From Cypionkella psychrotolerans (GTDB lineage Bacteria > Pseudomonadota > Alphaproteobacteria > Rhodobacterales > Rhodobacteraceae), in assembly GCF_001294535.1 (NCBI RefSeq), contig NZ_LGIC01000090.1, positions 1 to 64,000 on the forward strand: a stretch of DNA of 64,000 nucleotides, given 5' to 3'. A program made the translations under genes and the position numbers. The notes below the pieces were generated by a model, which worked only from the letters and a program-made list of their open reading frames with translations, made no database searches and was not told the DNA's origin. This document shows, one piece after another, positions 25,858-34,908 of this stretch (the first letter of the stretch is position 1; each line of letters opens with the position of its first letter).

Positions 25858-27420
25858 TTATTCGGTCATCCGGGTCAGCCAGTGGCGACCTTTGTTGTCC
25901 GAAAGTTGCACCACGCTTTCCACCTTGTCCGAGGTCGCCCAAGCCATCGGCTGCTGGTGGAACGGCAGCATGATCGACTCGTCTTTCACGATCTTCAGCG
26001 CCTGCGATTCCAAGGCCAGCCGCTTGGTGCGGTCCAACTCGGTCGAGGCTGCGATGATCAGCTTATCGAGTTCAGGATAGGACCAGCCGCCCCAGTTGAA
26101 CACCCCGGCCTTGTCGCTTTTGGTTTGGAAAACTTGCAACAGGATCGAATAGGCATCCAGCATTGGCTCGTTCGCCCAGCCAAAGCTGAACATATCGGCT
26201 TCACCGTTGGTCTGCTTGATCTGCTGCACGGCATTGGGGCCAATGCTGAGCGTCGGCTTCAGGCCAACGCGGGTCAGCATCGACACCATGGCGTTGCAGA
26301 TTTCTTCCTCGTTCAGCCAGACATCGTTGGCGCAGACGATTTCAAACGCAAAGCCTTCGGCACCAAGTTCCTTGATCATCGCGGCGGCTTTGTCGGGATC
26401 GTAGGCGGTCGGCACGTCCAAGGCGGCATCATAGCCGGGGATCGCCGGGGCGACGACGGTGCCGGTCACACGGGATTTGCCGCGCATCACCTTGTCGCGG
26501 ATCAGGTTGAGGTCGATGGCTAGCGCCACAGCCTCGCGCATTTCCTTGTGCTGGAAGAAGTTCGGCTGGCCGTTGGCCAGTTTGTCGTGGAAGTTAAAGC
26601 CAAACATGATGGTACGCAGCTCGTTGGCTTCCATCACCTTGACGCTCGGGGTGGCTTCAAGGCGCGGCAGATCCTGCACCGGGGCCTTTTCGGTGAAGTC
26701 AATCTCACCCGACAGCAAAGCTGCGACGCGGGTTGCGTCCGAGGCGATCGGGGTGAATTCGATGCGTTTCAGGTTGTGCTTCGGGGTGTCCCACCAGTTG
26801 TCGTTGACCACCAGCACGGTCTTGCTGTCGGGCACCCGGCTTTCGACGCTGAACGGGCCGGTGCCATTGGCGTGGAAGGTCGGATAGCCTTCGACCTTTT
26901 TCGCCACATCGGTCGGCAGTTCGGCGTTGTGATCCTTCAGCCAACCGGCGTCGAACATGTGGATGTTGGTCAGATCGTTCAGCAGCAACGGATAGGTGCC
27001 GACCAGTTCGATATCGACGGTGTAATCATCGACCTTGGTGGCGGATTTATAGGCGGGCAGGTTGCCCTTCAGCGGGCTGTCGGGGTGGCTGACGCGGGCG
27101 AGCGAGGACACCACATCATCGGCGGTGAAATCAGCGCCATCGTGGAATTTCACGCCGTGCCGCAGCTTGAAGCGCCAGATGTTGTTCGGCAGCACTTCCC
27201 ATTCGGTCGCCAATGCTGGTTCGATCTGAAGATCGGCATTGTAGCGCACCAAGCCTTCATAGACGTGGTTCAGAAAGCTGATGGTGAAGGTGGAGCCGTA
27301 GGAATACGGGTCCAGCGAGTTGATGTCGCGGGCAGCGCCCCAACGCAGTGTCTGCGCCGATCCGGCGGTGGCAAAGCAGGCGATGGCGACGCCGGCCAGC
27401 AGGGTGGATTTGAAAAACAT
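25858..27420 (-). CDS. Peptide-type ABC substrate-binding protein (solute-binding family 5)
   Basis: This is a 520-aa periplasmic binding protein. Start ATG 27420 gives a clear signal peptide (FFKSTLLAGVAIACFATAG, cleavage after GSA before QTLRWGAARD). An in-frame start 117 nt upstream adds an unrelated leader. Family signs are SLDPYSYG near the N-terminus, RHGVKFHDGADFTADDVVSS, and FGFNFHDKLANG. It captures the substrate for the DppBC/DF transporter. The two amidohydrolases in the same operon suggest a cyclic or amide-containing N-compound instead of an ordinary peptide. Confidence 0.9.
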   Translation of the reverse strand: MFFKSTLLAGVAIACFATAGSAQTLRWGAARDINSLDPYSYGSTFTISFLNHVYEGLVRYNADLQIEPALATEWEVLPNNIWRFKLRHGVKFHDGADFTADDVVSSLARVSHPDSPLKGNLPAYKSATKVDDYTVDIELVGTYPLLLNDLTNIHMFDAGWLKDHNAELPTDVAKKVEGYPTFHANGTGPFSVESRVPDSKTVLVVNDNWWDTPKHNLKRIEFTPIASDATRVAALLSGEIDFTEKAPVQDLPRLEATPSVKVMEANELRTIMFGFNFHDKLANGQPNFFQHKEMREAVALAIDLNLIRDKVMRGKSRVTGTVVAPAIPGYDAALDVPTAYDPDKAAAMIKELGAEGFAFEIVCANDVWLNEEEICNAMVSMLTRVGLKPTLSIGPNAVQQIKQTNGEADMFSFGWANEPMLDAYSILLQVFQTKSDKAGVFNWGGWSYPELDKLIIAASTELDRTKRLALESQALKIVKDESIMLPFHQQPMAWATSDKVESVVQLSDNKGRHWLTRMTE

Positions 27421-27550
27421 GGTCTGTCCCTGTTGAGGGCCCGTCTCGTCTCGGTCTTTCGCCGGGATTCGCGGGCAGATGATGAACGCTGCGGCGGGTG
27501 CAATCGTCCTGCTCGTACTGTCAGAATTGCGGACCATTTTGTCAATAATT

Positions 27551-27560
27551 TTGTCGACAA
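27551..27560. promoter_or_regulatory. Palindrome TTGTCGACAA upstream of the peptide ABC operon
   Basis: TTGTCGACAA is a perfect 10-bp palindrome in an AT-rich segment 131 nt before the binding-protein start, with further TTGTC and TCGACA half sites on each side (27538-27572). It is a plausible operator for a GntR-type regulator; no regulator gene adjoins it. Confidence 0.4.
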
Positions 27561-27572
27561 TATTTTCGACAT

Positions 27573-28016
27573 AGGAATTTTTGCCTAACTCCTTGGCAAT
27601 TTGTACAAATATTGGGATAGATCAGAACGAGGCTACCCCAGATCATGCTCTGCTCTGCTCGGATGCTGTTTCGGATGCTGTTATCGAAAGATTCGACCAG
27701 ATGGTCAGTTTGCGGCTTCATACGCAAGATAGCTCTGCGTTGGGCGATCACATTCATGCGGATGCGGTCCCGAGGTGCGATGTTGATTCTGGTTGAGATG
27801 GTTATCGGCGATGTTCTGGGAGCAGCCTATGGGCTACGGTGACAGGTGAGACAGTGAGCCCCGCAGTTGGCCAATGCTCAGCGGTGTCAGTGCTTACATG
27901 GATGTTGGCCAAACTGAGTTTCGGATCATCACTATTGATCAGACAGAAGAACCAACGACACTGGACCCAGACGTGTCAAAAGCAACGCGTATGAACCCAA
28001 CAATCAGGAGGATCAC
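27573..28016. other. Divergent intergenic region without a recognisable gene
   Basis: About 440 bases lie between the peptide ABC operon and the amino-acid ABC operon. Short open frames of 60-70 codons exist on both strands, but none shows family motifs or a good ribosome-binding site. A CAGGAGG site at 28005-28011 belongs to the downstream gene. The region presumably carries the promoters for both operons. Confidence 0.5.
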
Positions 28017-28817
28017 ATGATATTTTCTCTTTCCCGCCGTGCCAGTTTGGGCTGCGGCCTTGCCTTGGCCGCCAGCTTTCTGGTGGGCGCTATGGAGCCC
28101 GCGCGGGCGGATGCGCTGGACGATATCACCAAAGCAGGCGTCATCAAGGTCGGTATCTTCGAAGATTTCCCGCCCTTCGCCTCGCTCAATGCCAGCATGA
28201 AAATTGAGGGCTATGACACAGAAGTTGCTGACAAGCTTGCGGCAGCGCTGGGCGTCAAGGTCGAGTTGGTCGGTATCACCGGTCAGAACCGGATTCCGTT
28301 TCTGACCGAAGGCAAAGTCGATCTGCTGCTGAGCATCGGCTACAGTGACGAACGGGCGCAGGTGGTGGACTATACGGATGCCTACGCCCCCTATTATATC
28401 GCCGTCATGGGTCCGAAAGATGTCGATGTCAAAGACGCGGCTGGCCTTTCGGGCAAAACCATCGCGGTGAACCGCGGCACTCTGGAAGACACCGAAGTGA
28501 CCAAGGTTGCCCCGGCAGATGCCGACATCCAGCGCTACAGCGACTATAGCGGCGTGATCTCGGCGTTCCTTTCGGGTCAAGCGCAGTTGATGGTGGTTGG
28601 CAATGATGTGGGCGCCACAATCCTTGCGCAGAACCCGGCGATTGAACCGGTTGAGAAGTTCCTGCTGCTGACCTCGCCGTCACAAATGGCGGTGAAGAAG
28701 GGCGAGACACGGTTGAATGCGGCGTTGAATACGGCGCTGGTGGCGATGAAAGCCGATGGCGAATTGAACGACTTGGCCGTGAAATGGCTAAAGCAACCGC
28801 TGGTCGAAGGTTTCTAA
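28017..28817 (+). CDS. Polar amino-acid ABC substrate-binding protein (family 3)
   Basis: This is a 266-aa periplasmic binding protein. The signal peptide (SRRASLGCGLALAASFLVGA, likely cleavage after ARA) precedes DALDDITKAGVIKVGIFEDF. The family-3 pattern is clear: GYDTEVADKLAAALGVKVEL, NRIPFLTEGKVDLL, and a late GELNDLAVKWLKQPL. A strong CAGGAGG site lies five bases before ATG. It begins a four-gene operon with two permeases and an ATPase. The amino acid transported is not evident. Confidence 0.9.
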   Translation: MIFSLSRRASLGCGLALAASFLVGAMEPARADALDDITKAGVIKVGIFEDFPPFASLNASMKIEGYDTEVADKLAAALGVKVELVGITGQNRIPFLTEGKVDLLLSIGYSDERAQVVDYTDAYAPYYIAVMGPKDVDVKDAAGLSGKTIAVNRGTLEDTEVTKVAPADADIQRYSDYSGVISAFLSGQAQLMVVGNDVGATILAQNPAIEPVEKFLLLTSPSQMAVKKGETRLNAALNTALVAMKADGELNDLAVKWLKQPLVEGF

Positions 28818-28824
28818 GTCAGCC

Positions 28825-29490
28825 ATGGGTTACGAATTCGATTTTAGTGCGATTTCGGAAAACATCGGCCTGCTCCTGCATGGGGCGGGCCTGACTATTG
28901 GTTTGACGGCGATTGCGGCAACCGTTGGCATGGCGCTGAGCATCGGCGGGGCGGCTGCGGCCTTGTGGGGGCCTGGCTGGTTGCGCAGGATTGTCGGGGT
29001 CTATGTCGAACTGATCCGCAACACGCCGTTCATCGTGCAGCTTTTCTTTATCTTTTTCGGGTTGCCCAGCCTTGGCGTGAAGCTGACAGCCTTCGAGGCG
29101 GCAGCACTGGCGATGACCATCAACCTGACGGCTTATGGCATCGAGATTGTCAGGGCGGGGATTGAGGCGGTGCCACCGGGGCAGCGCGAAGCGGGCTTTG
29201 CGCTGGGCATCGCGCCGATCTCGACGTTTATCTATATCGTTCTGCCGCAAGCGATTGCCGTGGTTTATCCGGCTTTGGTCAGTCAGATTGTGATTACCAT
29301 GTTGGAATCGGCGGTTGTTTCACAGGTCGCTGTCACCGATCTGACCCATGCGGCCGATCTGATCCAATCGCGCACCTATCGCGCGTTTGAGACCTACTTT
29401 GCGGTGACCCTGATCTATCTGGGCATGGCACTGCTGATGCGCTGGTTGTTCAACCGCGCCGGACGACAGCTTTTTGCGGGGAAACGCTGA
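28825..29490 (+). CDS. Polar amino-acid ABC permease
   Basis: This is a 221-aa HisM/GlnP-type permease. It has about five hydrophobic helices, LIRNTPFIVQLFFIFFGLP in the conserved first cytoplasmic-side segment, and the EAA-like loop GQREAGFALGIAPISTFIYI. It starts 8 nt after the binding-protein stop, and its final base overlaps the start of the second permease. Confidence 0.9.
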   Translation: MGYEFDFSAISENIGLLLHGAGLTIGLTAIAATVGMALSIGGAAAALWGPGWLRRIVGVYVELIRNTPFIVQLFFIFFGLPSLGVKLTAFEAAALAMTINLTAYGIEIVRAGIEAVPPGQREAGFALGIAPISTFIYIVLPQAIAVVYPALVSQIVITMLESAVVSQVAVTDLTHAADLIQSRTYRAFETYFAVTLIYLGMALLMRWLFNRAGRQLFAGKR

Positions 29491-30140
29491 TGGTTACGCT
29501 GTCACTTGCCGATATTATCCCTTTCCTGCTGCTGGCCGCGCGCTGGACGCTGTTGCTGTCGGCCATCGCCTTTGTCGGAGGCGCTACCGGGGCGACGCTG
29601 CTGTTGCTCTGGCGTTATGGCGCGCCGAAGGTTGGGGGCGTTGCGACCTCGCTTTACATTCAGCTTTTTCAGGGCACGCCGTTGTTGCTGCAACTGTTTC
29701 TGGTGTTTTTTGGGCTGCCGCTGCTAGGGGTTGAAGTCTCACCTCTGGCTGCAGCGGGGATTGCGCTGACCTGCTATGCCAGCGCGTTTTTGGCCGAGAT
29801 CTGGCGCGGCTGTGTCGATGCCATTCCGCGCGGGCAATGGGACGCCAGTGCCAGTCTGGGGATGAATTTCCTGACGCAGATGCGCTATGTGATCCTGCCG
29901 CAATCGCTGAAAATTGCGGTGCCGCCGACGGTCGGCTTTCTGGTGCAACTGTTGAAAAGCACCGCTTTGGCCTCAATCGTGGGCTTTAACGAATTGACGC
30001 GATCCGGCCAGATCGTTGCCAACGCGACGTTCCAGCCCTTCCTGATTTATGGTCTGGTGGCGCTGATCTATTTTGCCATGTGCTACCCGCTGACCGTCGG
30101 TTCCCGCGTTCTGGAACGACGGATGCGGATTTCCCGCTAA
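29490..30140 (+). CDS. Polar amino-acid ABC permease
   Basis: This is a 216-aa permease of the same family. Features are helix [19 protein letters not shown], the motif [19 protein letters not shown], and the loop [20 protein letters not shown]. Its ATG shares one base with the preceding stop (TGATG), indicating coupled translation. It forms a heterodimer with the gene upstream. Confidence 0.9.
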   Translation: MVTLSLADIIPFLLLAARWTLLLSAIAFVGGATGATLLLLWRYGAPKVGGVATSLYIQLFQGTPLLLQLFLVFFGLPLLGVEVSPLAAAGIALTCYASAFLAEIWRGCVDAIPRGQWDASASLGMNFLTQMRYVILPQSLKIAVPPTVGFLVQLLKSTALASIVGFNELTRSGQIVANATFQPFLIYGLVALIYFAMCYPLTVGSRVLERRMRISR

Positions 30141-30154
30141 TACTGGAGAGAAAA

Positions 30155-30913
30155 ATGGCAGAGCTGCCAGACCCTTCCGCGCCGATGATCGAGATGCGCA
30201 ACGTCAACAAATGGTATGGCGAGTTTCAGGTTCTTAAGGACATTTCCCTGACCGTGGCCAAGGGCGAGCGTGTGGTGATCTGCGGTCCTTCGGGGTCGGG
30301 GAAATCGACCGCGATCCGATGCATCAACCGGTTGGAGCAACATCAATCCGGGCAGATTTTCGTCGAAGGCGTTGAGCTTACCGACCAGATTAAGAACATC
30401 GAGCATGTGCGGCGTGAGGTTGGCATGGTGTTCCAGCAGTTCAACCTGTTTCCGCATCTTTCGGTGCTGGACAATCTGACCCTCGCCCCGCGCCGGGTGC
30501 GGCATCAATCGCGCAAAGAAACCGAAGCGCTGGCGATGGAATATCTCGCTCGGGTGCGGATTGCCGAACAGGCACACAAGTTTCCCAGCCAGCTTTCCGG
30601 CGGTCAGCAGCAACGCGTGGCGATCGCGCGCGCGCTTTGCATGGAGCCGCATATCTTGCTGTTTGATGAGCCGACATCGGCGCTGGACCCAGAAATGATC
30701 AAAGAAGTGTTGGATGTCATGGTGGAGCTGGCCGAAAGCCACATGACGATGATCTGCGTCACCCACGAGATGGGTTTTGCCAAGACGGTCGCCGACAAGG
30801 TGATCTTCATGGATCACGGTCAAATCGTCGAAGTTGCCCCGCCGGATGAATTTTTCTCACAGCCCAAGAATGAGCGAACAAAACTGTTTCTCAGTCAGGT
30901 TCTGAAGCACTGA
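30155..30913 (+). CDS. Polar amino-acid ABC ATPase (GlnQ/HisP type)
   Basis: This is a 252-aa ATPase. ATG 30155 follows GGAGAG, and in-frame upstream codons lie in the preceding gene. Motifs are Walker [10 protein letters not shown], signature [15 protein letters not shown], Walker [15 protein letters not shown] and H-loop VTHEMGFA, all typical of the GlnQ group. It closes the operon, and the convergent LysR gene ends 10 nt later. Confidence 0.92.
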   Translation: MAELPDPSAPMIEMRNVNKWYGEFQVLKDISLTVAKGERVVICGPSGSGKSTAIRCINRLEQHQSGQIFVEGVELTDQIKNIEHVRREVGMVFQQFNLFPHLSVLDNLTLAPRRVRHQSRKETEALAMEYLARVRIAEQAHKFPSQLSGGQQQRVAIARALCMEPHILLFDEPTSALDPEMIKEVLDVMVELAESHMTMICVTHEMGFAKTVADKVIFMDHGQIVEVAPPDEFFSQPKNERTKLFLSQVLKH

Positions 30914-30923
30914 CCCAAGCCCG

Positions 30924-31880
30924 CTATCCGACGGCTCTCGGCCGTCCGACCATCCGCTTGGCGGCATGTTTTTGGGCTGGCTGTTGGCCATGCGCCAAAC
31001 GAAGCTCTTTCAGAAACACCGACAGGACCGGTTTCTTTTCCTCAGTCTTGCGCGTTACCAGATAGACGGGATTCTGGTAGCCTAGGGTCGGTTCCAGAAT
31101 TGGACGCATCTGATCCAGCGCCACCCAGTGCTGGGCGACATGCACCGGCAGGAAGCCAATATAGACGCCCGACAGGATGAACGCCGCGACGCTTTCCATC
31201 AAGTCAGCCACCGCCGTTGATGCCAGTTTGATCCCGGGTGGCAGCTTTTCTGGCGCAGCATAGGCACGGCGCACGAATTGCTGATCCTTCAGATCGGCTA
31301 TCCCGATCTCATGATCTGGGGCAAACAGAGGATGGCCGTGGCCACAGTACAGCGCCTGCCGCTCTTCAAAGATATCTTCATACTCCAAATAGGGTGAATG
31401 TTGGCCGCAGGCCCCCAATCCCATATCGCAACTGCCCTCCAGCACCATACGCTCGATTTCAGAGGGCGAAGTGACACGAATGCTGCACTGAACCTCGGGG
31501 GCCTTGTGATGGAAGGCCGCGATGGCCTGATGCAGGCAACAGACGGGGTTGGTGATCAGGCTATCCAGCATTCCGATTGCAAGATTACCGGTCAGGCAGT
31601 TCCGCGCGGCGCCCGCGTCAGAGCGGAACTCGTCAAGCGCCATGAATAGGCGCTGGCTGGCCTGATAGATAAGCTGGCCGCGCTCGGTCAAACGGAAACC
31701 GGAGCGCCCCCGTTCACAAAGTCTGACGCCCAGCCGCTGCTCTAGCGAGGTCATGTGGGTACTGATCGTCGACTGGCTGATGTTCAGATCAATTTGCGCC
31801 GCCGAAAACCCGCCAGCTTCCACAACCTTGGCAAAGACCTTGAGAAGCCGAATATCGCCTTCGGTGAGATTGCTCAGCAT
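30924..31880 (-). CDS. LysR-type transcriptional regulator
   Basis: This is a 318-aa LysR regulator. The N-terminal winged helix covers residues 8-66 (EAGGFSAAQIDLNISQSTIS, LEQRLGVRLCERGRSGFRLT) and the effector domain runs from about 95 to 300. It is transcribed away from the polyamine-type transporter across a 236-nt divergent promoter region, so that operon is its likely target. A GACGGC/GCCGTC stem (30930-30946) near its 3' end may help end transcription from both sides. Confidence 0.88.
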   Translation of the reverse strand: MLSNLTEGDIRLLKVFAKVVEAGGFSAAQIDLNISQSTISTHMTSLEQRLGVRLCERGRSGFRLTERGQLIYQASQRLFMALDEFRSDAGAARNCLTGNLAIGMLDSLITNPVCCLHQAIAAFHHKAPEVQCSIRVTSPSEIERMVLEGSCDMGLGACGQHSPYLEYEDIFEERQALYCGHGHPLFAPDHEIGIADLKDQQFVRRAYAAPEKLPPGIKLASTAVADLMESVAAFILSGVYIGFLPVHVAQHWVALDQMRPILEPTLGYQNPVYLVTRKTEEKKPVLSVFLKELRLAHGQQPAQKHAAKRMVGRPRAVG

Positions 31881-32116
31881 TCAAGCCCCTTTCGGAGAAG
31901 CCATGGTCTGGATGCGCGGTTTGTGCTGTGCGTCAATGCCAGCGAAGCCGATCCGAGCCGCAGCGAAAACCGGACGCCCGTTACATTGATGTGCCGAAAA
32001 CTACGCTTTGGCAATTCGATATTGTTCAGTCCTTTGGTGTTTGCAACCATCTTCGCAGACGGCCGTGCGGGTCAACCGATGCGGGCAATGTCGCAAACGT
32101 CCATGGGGAGACTGAC

Positions 32117-33184
32117 ATGACTTCGTTTACCAGACGGCAAGCACTGCAGACCGCCGCCGCCACTTTTGCGGCAAGTTCGATCGGCTTCATGAGCCGCGCC
32201 GCGAGTACCGCCGAGCTTACCGTCGTCGAATGGGGCGGTGGTGTGGTCGATGCGATGAAGCAGATCGCGGCCAAGCAAGATGCGGTGGCGATCAACTGGG
32301 TGCTGCATCAGGGTGGGTCCGGCGCGATCCTGCCCAAGATCAAGGCAACCTGGCCGACTGCCGAGTTTGATTATGTTGCGGGCTGGGAAGGCTCGTTCAA
32401 CGGTATGCTCAAAGAAGACTGGCTGGTGCCGGTGACTGTGGAAATGGTGCCGAACTTGGCTGATATTCCTGAGAAGATCATCGTGAAAAATGCCAAGGGC
32501 GAATGGATGGCGGTGCCGCGTGCTGTGGGCGGTATCTATTTCGCCTATCGCTCGGACATATGCCCGATCGAGATCAAGAGCATCGACGATCTGTTCGACC
32601 CAAGCCTGAAGGGCAAGATCTGCTGGCCCGGCCCGACCCAGAGCATGATGCTGCAACTGGTGGCGCTGGCTCTGCACGCGGGCGGCGACGAGAACAATCT
32701 GGAGCCGGGTTGGGAACTGATGAAAAAACTGGCAGCCTCCGGCAACATTGGTCGGATCGCTGTGACGGACACCGATTTCACCACGTCGCTGACCAGCGGC
32801 GAAACCGTCGCAGGGTTCTATTCGGAACCGCAGCTGACCTCGGTGGCCGAGGCTTTCCCGGTGGCCCGCCTGACCAAAACCGAAGGTATGCCGGTGTTCC
32901 TGTATCAAAGCGGCTTTGCGGTGTTCCAGAACCGGCCCAACCTTGATGCCACGCTGGCCTTCATCAATTTCGCGATCAGCCCCGAGATGAGCGAACTTTA
33001 TGCTCAGGTTGCCGGCGAGGCGCCGTTGAATGTGAAAGCCAAGACGCCTGACAACCTCAAGCATCTGTCGTTCACGCCCGAGGAATTCGACAAATTCGTC
33101 TATGTGCCGGATTTCAACGTCGTGCTGACGCAGCAAGACGCTTGGGCCAAGCGCTGGGAAGATGAAATCGCGCCGCTGCTCTAA
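32117..33184 (+). CDS. Polyamine-type ABC substrate-binding protein (PotD/family 1)
   Basis: This is a 355-aa binding protein. ATG 32117 follows GGGGAG; a longer in-frame reading lies in the promoter region. The N-terminus SFTRRQALQTAAATFAASS is a twin-arginine-type signal with cleavage near AST. The mature part begins AELTVVEWGGGVVDAMKQI and has the PotD-like AVPRAVGGIYFAYRSD and YQSGFAVFQNRPN. It feeds the two permeases and the ATPase that follow. The nearby 2-ketoarginine-decarboxylase-like gene suggests a guanidino compound, arginine derivative or polyamine, but this is inference. Confidence 0.82.
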   Translation: MTSFTRRQALQTAAATFAASSIGFMSRAASTAELTVVEWGGGVVDAMKQIAAKQDAVAINWVLHQGGSGAILPKIKATWPTAEFDYVAGWEGSFNGMLKEDWLVPVTVEMVPNLADIPEKIIVKNAKGEWMAVPRAVGGIYFAYRSDICPIEIKSIDDLFDPSLKGKICWPGPTQSMMLQLVALALHAGGDENNLEPGWELMKKLAASGNIGRIAVTDTDFTTSLTSGETVAGFYSEPQLTSVAEAFPVARLTKTEGMPVFLYQSGFAVFQNRPNLDATLAFINFAISPEMSELYAQVAGEAPLNVKAKTPDNLKHLSFTPEEFDKFVYVPDFNVVLTQQDAWAKRWEDEIAPLL

Positions 33185-33230
33185 GCGAACAGGCGTAGAT
33201 CACTGATAAAGGGCAGGGGGACACAGAAGC

Positions 33231-34079
33231 ATGTTTAACAATCGTTTACCAAACCCCCTGTTCCTGCCTGCTGCGACCATCTTTCTGATGCTTTTCACCT
33301 TACCGATGGCGGGTTTGTTCGTTGAAAGCCTGCGTACCTACGTTCCGGGCAGCATCGGTTCGGCTGCCGATGCACCGCTTACGCTTGCCAACTACGGCGA
33401 ACTGGTCAAGACTTCCTTCGCCCGGTTCTTCTTTCAGACCCTGCGCATCAGCCTGTTCGCATCGCTGGCGGGGGTCTTCTTTTCCCTGCCGCTCGCCTAT
33501 TGGATGGCCAGAAAGCTGCCTGCGGACTGGCGGGTGATTGCCGTCGGCTTTTTCGTGACCCTGATGTTTCTCAGCGTGTTGGTGCGAACCTACGCGCTGG
33601 AACTGACGTTCGGCGCGACCGGGCCGCTTGGGCCCGTCTTACAGTCGCTGGGGATTTCAACCAACAGCCGGGGGTACATCGAGATTCTCGTCGGGGTGGG
33701 CCTGCTGCATTACATCATCCCGATGTCGGTGCTGACCCTGCTTGGAACCTATCAGAACATCGACCCAAGGCTGACCGACGCCGCACAGGTGCTGGGTGCC
33801 CCGGCTTGGCAAGCGCATCTGTCGGTGACGCTACCGCTATGTATACGCGGTATTCTCGCGGCCTTCCTGTTCGGGTTCACCTTTTCGATCAGCGCTTTCG
33901 TCATCCCGATGATCTTGGGCAAGGGGCGCGTGCTGTTCATTTCCAACCTGGTCTACACCCGATTCAGCGAGATCGCCAACTACCCGAGTGGCGCGGCGAT
34001 ATCGGTCGTGCTGTTCGTGCTGGCGATGCTGATCGTTTATGCAATGACCCATATGGTCAACAAATGGTGGCAACAATGA
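33231..34079 (+). CDS. Polyamine-type ABC permease (PotB-like)
   Basis: This is a 282-aa permease with six membrane helices, first LFLPAATIFLMLFTLPMAG. The EAA loop LTDAAQVLGAPAWQAHLSVT lies near residues 181-200. It begins 46 nt after the binding protein and overlaps the second permease by ATGA. Its spacing and family match PotB/YdcU-type transporters. Confidence 0.88.
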   Translation: MFNNRLPNPLFLPAATIFLMLFTLPMAGLFVESLRTYVPGSIGSAADAPLTLANYGELVKTSFARFFFQTLRISLFASLAGVFFSLPLAYWMARKLPADWRVIAVGFFVTLMFLSVLVRTYALELTFGATGPLGPVLQSLGISTNSRGYIEILVGVGLLHYIIPMSVLTLLGTYQNIDPRLTDAAQVLGAPAWQAHLSVTLPLCIRGILAAFLFGFTFSISAFVIPMILGKGRVLFISNLVYTRFSEIANYPSGAAISVVLFVLAMLIVYAMTHMVNKWWQQ

Positions 34080-34897
34080 CTGGTCGCCGTGCTGATGACT
34101 TGATCCGGTTTACCTGCAAGGCGATGAATTGTCTGATCATTCTGTTCTTGTTGACGCCCATCGCTGTCACCACCTTGATGGCCTTTGACGCGCGGGATTA
34201 CCTTGGCCCGTTGCCGCCCCCGGCTTTGTCGCTGCGGTGGTTCAGCGCCTTTTTCTCGGACAGCTACTTCCTGAATGGCTTGATCACCAGCGTCAAGCTG
34301 GCCTGCCTTTCGGTCACCATCTCGCTTTTCGCCGGGGTCGCCACCGCCTATGCCGTTGATCGGGCGCGTTTTCGCGGCAAGGAGGCATTGGTGTCGTTTT
34401 TCCTGTCGCCGCTTGTGGTGCCGCCAGTGGTGACTGGTTTTGCGTTGCTGCTGTTCTTGTCGAAGATCGGGGTGATTGACGGCTTCGCCCGGCTGTTGTG
34501 TGGCCATATCATCATCACGGTGCCCTATACGATCCGCGCCACGCTGGCCTCGATATCCGGCATCGACAAATCCTATACCGAGGCTGCGCTGATCCTCGGG
34601 GCCAACGAACGACATGCGTTTTGGGACATCACCCTCCCACTTGCCCGCACCGGGATTGTCAGTGGGGCGATCTTTGCCTTTGCGGTCTCGATGGATGATG
34701 TCGCCGTCTCGATCATGCTGACCGATGCCAAAACCTATACGCTGCCGATTGCTCTGATCAGCAGTATGCGGGCCAATTTCAACCTGTCGATCGCGGCGGC
34801 GTCGGTGATGCTGATGGCGATGACGATCCTCCTGATTGTTCTCCTTGAGAAACTTGTCGGCCTGAACCGTGCCATCGGTCAGGGCACTTTTCGTTGA
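34076..34897 (+). CDS. Polyamine-type ABC permease (PotC-like)
   Basis: This is a 273-aa permease. ATG 34076 overlaps the preceding stop (ATGA); a much longer in-frame reading runs antiparallel in codon sense through the first permease and is not real. Helices include MNCLIILFLLTPIAVTTLM and VSFFLSPLVVPPVVTGFALL. The EAA loop is YTEAALILGANERHAFWDIT. It pairs with the PotB-like subunit. Confidence 0.88.
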   Translation: MTGRRADDLIRFTCKAMNCLIILFLLTPIAVTTLMAFDARDYLGPLPPPALSLRWFSAFFSDSYFLNGLITSVKLACLSVTISLFAGVATAYAVDRARFRGKEALVSFFLSPLVVPPVVTGFALLLFLSKIGVIDGFARLLCGHIIITVPYTIRATLASISGIDKSYTEAALILGANERHAFWDITLPLARTGIVSGAIFAFAVSMDDVAVSIMLTDAKTYTLPIALISSMRANFNLSIAAASVMLMAMTILLIVLLEKLVGLNRAIGQGTFR

Positions 34898-34908
34898 AAG
34901 CACAGATC

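Noticed and set aside
27645-27842. Short plus-strand frames in the divergent intergenic region
   Set aside because: No family resemblance, no ribosome-binding site, and several overlapping frames of equal length.
30930-30946. GACGGC/GCCGTC stem as a bidirectional terminator
   Set aside because: It lies inside the LysR coding end, lacks T runs and may be chance in GC-rich DNA; mentioned only under the LysR gene.
33500-34075. Upstream extension of the PotC-like permease
   Set aside because: It runs out of frame through the PotB-like gene; the ATGA-overlap start at 34076 with family-like N-terminus is far better.
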